DNA of 10,843 nucleotides from Gammaproteobacteria bacterium CG22_combo_CG10-13_8_21_14_all_40_8. GTDB taxonomy: Bacteria; Pseudomonadota; Gammaproteobacteria; Enterobacterales; GCA-002770795. The translations under genes were made by a program, and so were the position numbers. Positions within the stretch are counted from its first letter, which is position 1. Each line of letters opens with the position of its first letter. A model generated the notes under the pieces. It did not search any database and was not told where the DNA came from. It worked only from the letters and a program-made list of their open reading frames with translations. Positions 7,418 to 10,843 of the stretch are shown here, piece by piece. The stretch lies in NCBI GenBank assembly GCA_002770795.1, contig PCTP01000050.1, forward strand, positions 1 through 10,843. The letters are read 5' to 3'.

Positions 7418-9547
7418 TTATTTGACTAAAGAGGACTTATCTACTTCAACTAACCTCCCCTGATTGAGAAGTAAAATTCGATCAGCACTCTGAATAGTTT
7501 CAGGTCGGTGAGCAATAATAATTCTTGTCATATTAAGATATTTGATACTTTGATTGACATGACTTTCTAATGCCGTATCTAAATGTGATGTGGCTTCATC
7601 TAAAAATAATATTTTTGGTTTTTTATACAATGCTCTCGCTAAAATCACTCTTTGCTTTTGTCCACCAGAAAGGGAATTACCCATGTCACCAATTAACGAA
7701 TTATAGCCCATCGGCATCGCCATAATATCAGGATGAATAGCCGCCATTTTAGCGCTGGCTTCAATCTTGTTTTGATTAAATTCTGGATCAAAAAAACAAA
7801 TATTATCAGAAATAGAACCCGATAAAAGTTGATCATTTTGCATCACAGCAGCAATCTGACGGCGATAATCTGTATGTCCCATTTTGACAATATCGATCCC
7901 GTCCACAAAAACACTCCCTTTTTCGGGTTTGAGAAGTCCCAACATGACTTTCAGTAAAGTTGTTTTCCCACAACCAGAAGGACCTATAATAGCCACAGAT
8001 TCTCCCGCTTTGATTAAGATGTTGGCATCCTTTATCACAAAGGGTTCTGTTGAAGAATAACGAAAAACCAAGTTTTTTAATTCAATAGCTCCTTGCATTG
8101 AAGATACTGTACTATGTGTTGGGGTGAAGGTTTCCTGCTCTACGGGTGTTAAGGCTATATCACCAATTCGCCCTAGGTGTAGGCTTAACATTTTAAATTG
8201 AATGAATTTTTCAATTAATGAGGATGCCTTAGTGGTAAATTGTTGTTTATATGACATAAACGCATACAGCATACCCACTGACATCAAACCATCAATGACA
8301 TTGTTGGCCGCTAAATAGATGACAAGTACATTTTCAACGCCGTAGAGTATGCCGTTAATAGCCGTGTAACCGATATTTAATTTGCCTAAACGAATACTGG
8401 TATTCATCGAATCAGCATAAAGATTTTGCCAAACCGTTTGTCTTTGTGGTTCTTTACCAAAGAGCTTAATGGTTTGAGTTGCCCTGACAGTTTCCATAAA
8501 ATTGGAGTCTTTTTTGGCATTGGCGACAATATTTTCTTCACTAAGTCGTCGTAAAGGCCGATATAAAGACAGTCGAATACCCGCATAGATAACAACGGCA
8601 ATGATCACCACCCATACCAACTTTGGGCTATAAATAAACATCATCACTAGCGTACCCAGCATCATAATGCCATCCACAATGGCCTCTATAACACCAGTTG
8701 TTAACAAGTTTTTTACTTGATCAAGAGAACCAAAACGAGAGACGACATCACCAATATGGCGTTTCTCAAACCAGTCTAGAGGCAAGCGAATAAGATGATG
8801 AAACAGGTTGTTGGCAATCTGGATGCTCATTTGAGTCCCCATAAGCATCACCACCAAAGAACGCAAAGCAGTCGTCGCAACATTAATCAACATAAGCAAC
8901 ACAAAACCCAGCGCTAATATGGTGAGTAAATCCAAATCACGGCTGACGATCACATCATCTACAACCAGTTGCATATAAAAAGGGGTCACGATAGCAAAGA
9001 CTTGCAATAGCAATGATAAAATAAAAATTTGAGTGAGGCTTGATCTTAATCCGGTTATTTTCTCCCAAAGCTCGGAAAGCTTCAGCTGCTTTTCTTCGTT
9101 TTTCTTTTCAAAACTCTTGGTGGGTGTCAGTTCCAGTGCGACACCCGTAAAATGTTTTTCCACTTCACTTAAACGATAAACTCTTTCTCCAACAGCAGGA
9201 TCGAGTATCGTAATATTTTTACCAGAAACTTTCTGTAAAACGACAAAATGGTTCATATCCCAATGCAAAATACAGGGCCGTTTTAAATTGGGTAAATCTT
9301 CGATTTCTAAACGTAGTGGACGACTCGACATCCGAAGATGTTCAGCCGTATTCATTAAACTTTGTAGCGTGGCTCCTTTCAAGGAGATGGGATAATCTCG
9401 GCGTAACGTATTCAAATCAATACGATGCCCGTGGTAATTGGCAATCATCGCTAAACAAGCCAATCCACATTCAGCCGCTTCCGTTTGCAGTACAGGTTTG
9501 AGATGATTAAAACCACTAAATTGAAGCAGTTCTACAGGATTTCTCAT
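7418..9547 (-). CDS. Peptidase-containing ABC exporter (C39 peptidase - transmembrane - ATPase), CvaB/LagD-like
   Basis: This inner-membrane exporter should remove a double-glycine leader from a small peptide and pump the product out with ATP, working with the HlyD protein encoded just upstream. Of 709 residues, about 15-140 are a C39 peptidase with an intact active site: Gln21, Cys27 (EAAECG), His100 (NHFVVL) and Asp116 (LDPAVG). This separates it from HlyB-type proteins, whose peptidase domain is dead. Residues about 165-445 are the membrane domain. The ATPase (about 485-705) has Walker A GPSGCGKTT (522-530), Gln570, signature LSGGQ (626-630), Walker B ILFLDEA (646-652) and His680. The length is normal for the family. 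The gene begins 16 bases after hlyD ends, so the two are surely co-transcribed. The start at 9547 has only a weak GAGAA upstream. The exported peptide is not identifiable; bacteriocin/microcin export is the usual role, but other peptides are possible. Confidence 0.95.
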   Translation of the reverse strand: MRNPVELLQFSGFNHLKPVLQTEAAECGLACLAMIANYHGHRIDLNTLRRDYPISLKGATLQSLMNTAEHLRMSSRPLRLEIEDLPNLKRPCILHWDMNHFVVLQKVSGKNITILDPAVGERVYRLSEVEKHFTGVALELTPTKSFEKKNEEKQLKLSELWEKITGLRSSLTQIFILSLLLQVFAIVTPFYMQLVVDDVIVSRDLDLLTILALGFVLLMLINVATTALRSLVVMLMGTQMSIQIANNLFHHLIRLPLDWFEKRHIGDVVSRFGSLDQVKNLLTTGVIEAIVDGIMMLGTLVMMFIYSPKLVWVVIIAVVIYAGIRLSLYRPLRRLSEENIVANAKKDSNFMETVRATQTIKLFGKEPQRQTVWQNLYADSMNTSIRLGKLNIGYTAINGILYGVENVLVIYLAANNVIDGLMSVGMLYAFMSYKQQFTTKASSLIEKFIQFKMLSLHLGRIGDIALTPVEQETFTPTHSTVSSMQGAIELKNLVFRYSSTEPFVIKDANILIKAGESVAIIGPSGCGKTTLLKVMLGLLKPEKGSVFVDGIDIVKMGHTDYRRQIAAVMQNDQLLSGSISDNICFFDPEFNQNKIEASAKMAAIHPDIMAMPMGYNSLIGDMGNSLSGGQKQRVILARALYKKPKILFLDEATSHLDTALESHVNQSIKYLNMTRIIIAHRPETIQSADRILLLNQGRLVEVDKSSLVK

Positions 9548-9567
9548 GATGTATTTCTCATGGTTAC
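9545..9567 (-). repeat. Nine-base direct repeat spanning the exporter start codon
   Basis: On the - strand ATGAGAAAT occurs twice, 14 bases apart: at 9561-9553 and at the true start, 9547-9539. The first copy is out of frame and would read five codons before a TGA that overlaps the exporter ATG. The longer frame at 9547 fits the C39 family and is preferred; the upstream copy supplies GAGAA as a possible ribosome site. Confidence 0.5.
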
Positions 9568-10811
9568 AACTTCCCTCTTAAGCCATAAATAGGCTCTAAC
9601 AGCCACTCTCCTAAAGTTCTTTCCTCAAGCACGACATCGGCCTCTAACAACATACCCGCTTGCAATGGAAAATCTTTACCATAAGCCGATATTTGTTGGT
9701 GATCTAACGTCACCTCAACTCGATAAACTGGTTCATTTAAAGCCACTGGAATAGGCAGTTCTTTAGGCGCAAGTATCACCTGTGAAACACGCTCTACTTT
9801 ACCAGAATGCAAACCATAGTGTTGATAAGGAAAAGCACCGTAGCGTAAAAACACCTTCTGATCCTTGGCAATAAAACCAGCAGCTCGCGTAGGTAAAAAT
9901 ATTTCAGCGTGGAGATTGGCACCTTCAGGTAAAATGGCAATTAATAAAGATTGGGTATTGAGCATTTGCCCCTCAGAAACCTGTAACGCAGTCAAACGAC
10001 CACTGACCGGAGCACGAATCGTATAAAGTCTTCGTCCCGAAACCTCCACCATGCGTTGTTCTATATCAGAATAATTACGGTTTAAATCAGCCAATCGACT
10101 TTGCCATTCAAAAGGCTGTTGTTTTTGCTGTTGAGTGAGTTCACTCAGCTGGTTATTTAACTGAACCTTTTGTAATTTCGCTGCTTGAACACGAACCTGA
10201 ATATCTAAATGTTGTTGTTCCTTCTCTTTATATTGGCTTTCAGAAACATGCCCTTTATCCAATAACCCTTTAAAAGTCGCCATGGTTTCTGTCGAAAGTG
10301 TAAGCTGCTGTTGTTGTAACACAAGGGATGATTCGAGTTGTTGCAACGCTTGTTGAATGCCTGCAATTTTTTTTGATAGGGCCTGAGTTTGTGATGCATT
10401 TAACTGTTTTTCTTGCTCTATTTTTTCAAGAAAATCAAACTTTTGCTGTGCAAGTTGTGATAACAATAACGCATCGCGATCACCTCCTTGATTATTCGTT
10501 TGTACTGTGGAGACTGTAAATAACATATCACCTTTAGTAACCAGTTCTCCTTCATTTACATGTAATTTGGATAAAACCCCTTGCACCGGCGCGTAAATTT
10601 TTATCAATCCTTTATCAGGGACCAAATACCCCATCACCGTTTCACGACGCGCATAAGTGCCATACACCAGTAATAAACCGATGCAAAGTACAATAATAAA
10701 AATAGCGAGGCTAATCAAATGAAATGAAAATGGTTGGCTAATCACCACTTCACCATATAGGCGATCTTTTTGTTCATCAATAGCTTGTTGGCGAAAGAGT
10801 GGGCTGGTCAT
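9564..10811 (-). CDS. HlyD/CvaA-family membrane fusion (periplasmic adaptor) protein
   Basis: The protein bridges the inner-membrane ABC exporter and an outer-membrane TolC-type channel. It has a short cytoplasmic N-terminus, one transmembrane helix (about 30-51), then a first biotinyl/lipoyl-like half ending near residue 100 (IYAPVQGVLSKLHVNEGELV). A long Gln-rich coiled coil follows (about 110-258), then the second lipoyl half (IRAPVSGRLTALQVSEGQ, 265-282) and a beta-barrel domain to residue 415. Length and order match CvaA-type adaptors. The ATG at 10811 is the first possible start: an in-frame TAA stands at 10830-10832 and nothing usable lies between, so the gene is complete. No good ribosome site is seen. 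It is the first gene of the exporter pair, with the promoter and perhaps the cargo gene beyond the right edge. The window holds no TolC gene. Confidence 0.94.
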   Translation of the reverse strand: MTSPLFRQQAIDEQKDRLYGEVVISQPFSFHLISLAIFIIVLCIGLLLVYGTYARRETVMGYLVPDKGLIKIYAPVQGVLSKLHVNEGELVTKGDMLFTVSTVQTNNQGGDRDALLLSQLAQQKFDFLEKIEQEKQLNASQTQALSKKIAGIQQALQQLESSLVLQQQQLTLSTETMATFKGLLDKGHVSESQYKEKEQQHLDIQVRVQAAKLQKVQLNNQLSELTQQQKQQPFEWQSRLADLNRNYSDIEQRMVEVSGRRLYTIRAPVSGRLTALQVSEGQMLNTQSLLIAILPEGANLHAEIFLPTRAAGFIAKDQKVFLRYGAFPYQHYGLHSGKVERVSQVILAPKELPIPVALNEPVYRVEVTLDHQQISAYGKDFPLQAGMLLEADVVLEERTLGEWLLEPIYGLRGKL

Positions 10812-10843
10812 AGGAGATACAGAAAAACCTTAAAGCGTATCAA

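Overview
The window looks like chromosomal DNA of a Gram-negative gammaproteobacterium. It is AT-rich by eye (roughly 40-45 % GC). Its secretion pair is of the Gram-negative colicin V/RTX type, and its glycolytic and ion-pumping enzymes use pyrophosphate (PPi). That combination recalls methylotrophic gammaproteobacteria and the Legionella/Coxiella side of the class, but no sequence search was possible, so the taxonomic placement is only a guess. No RNA genes, CRISPR arrays, transposases or phage genes were seen.

Layout. Two genes lie on the + strand: (1) the 3' part of a serine peptidase of family S9 (prolyl oligopeptidase/dipeptidyl peptidase IV type), whose frame runs open through the left window edge, and (2) a complete PPi-dependent 6-phosphofructokinase. 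Everything to the right is on the - strand. Reading in the direction of transcription, from right to left, it holds a HlyD/CvaA-type membrane fusion protein; a peptidase-containing ABC exporter 16 bases behind it; a 476-base non-coding stretch with a dispersed-type inverted repeat and a possible folded leader; a membrane-integral ion-pumping pyrophosphatase (hppA); a 177-base gap with in-frame tandem stop repeats and a perfect 14-bp inverted repeat; and a two-domain signalling protein (Hpt plus a variant HD-GYP). The signalling gene converges on the phosphofructokinase gene with only 45 bases between their stops.

How the genes could work together. The phosphofructokinase can use PPi instead of ATP for the committed step of glycolysis and can run in reverse. 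The membrane pyrophosphatase uses the same PPi to pump H+ or Na+. Together they suggest a PPi-based energy economy. The Hpt/HD-GYP gene between them may be a local regulator or an unrelated neighbour. The right-hand pair is a dedicated export machine: the ABC protein has an intact C39 cysteine peptidase that would cut a double-glycine leader from a small peptide during export. No candidate cargo gene and no TolC-like outer-membrane partner lies inside the window.

The more unusual points are the degenerate HD-GYP metal site fused to an Hpt domain, the three 12-base repeats after the hppA stop that each restate an in-frame stop codon, the K+-dependent-type signature of the pyrophosphatase, and the CACAGAGGA-type inverted repeat.
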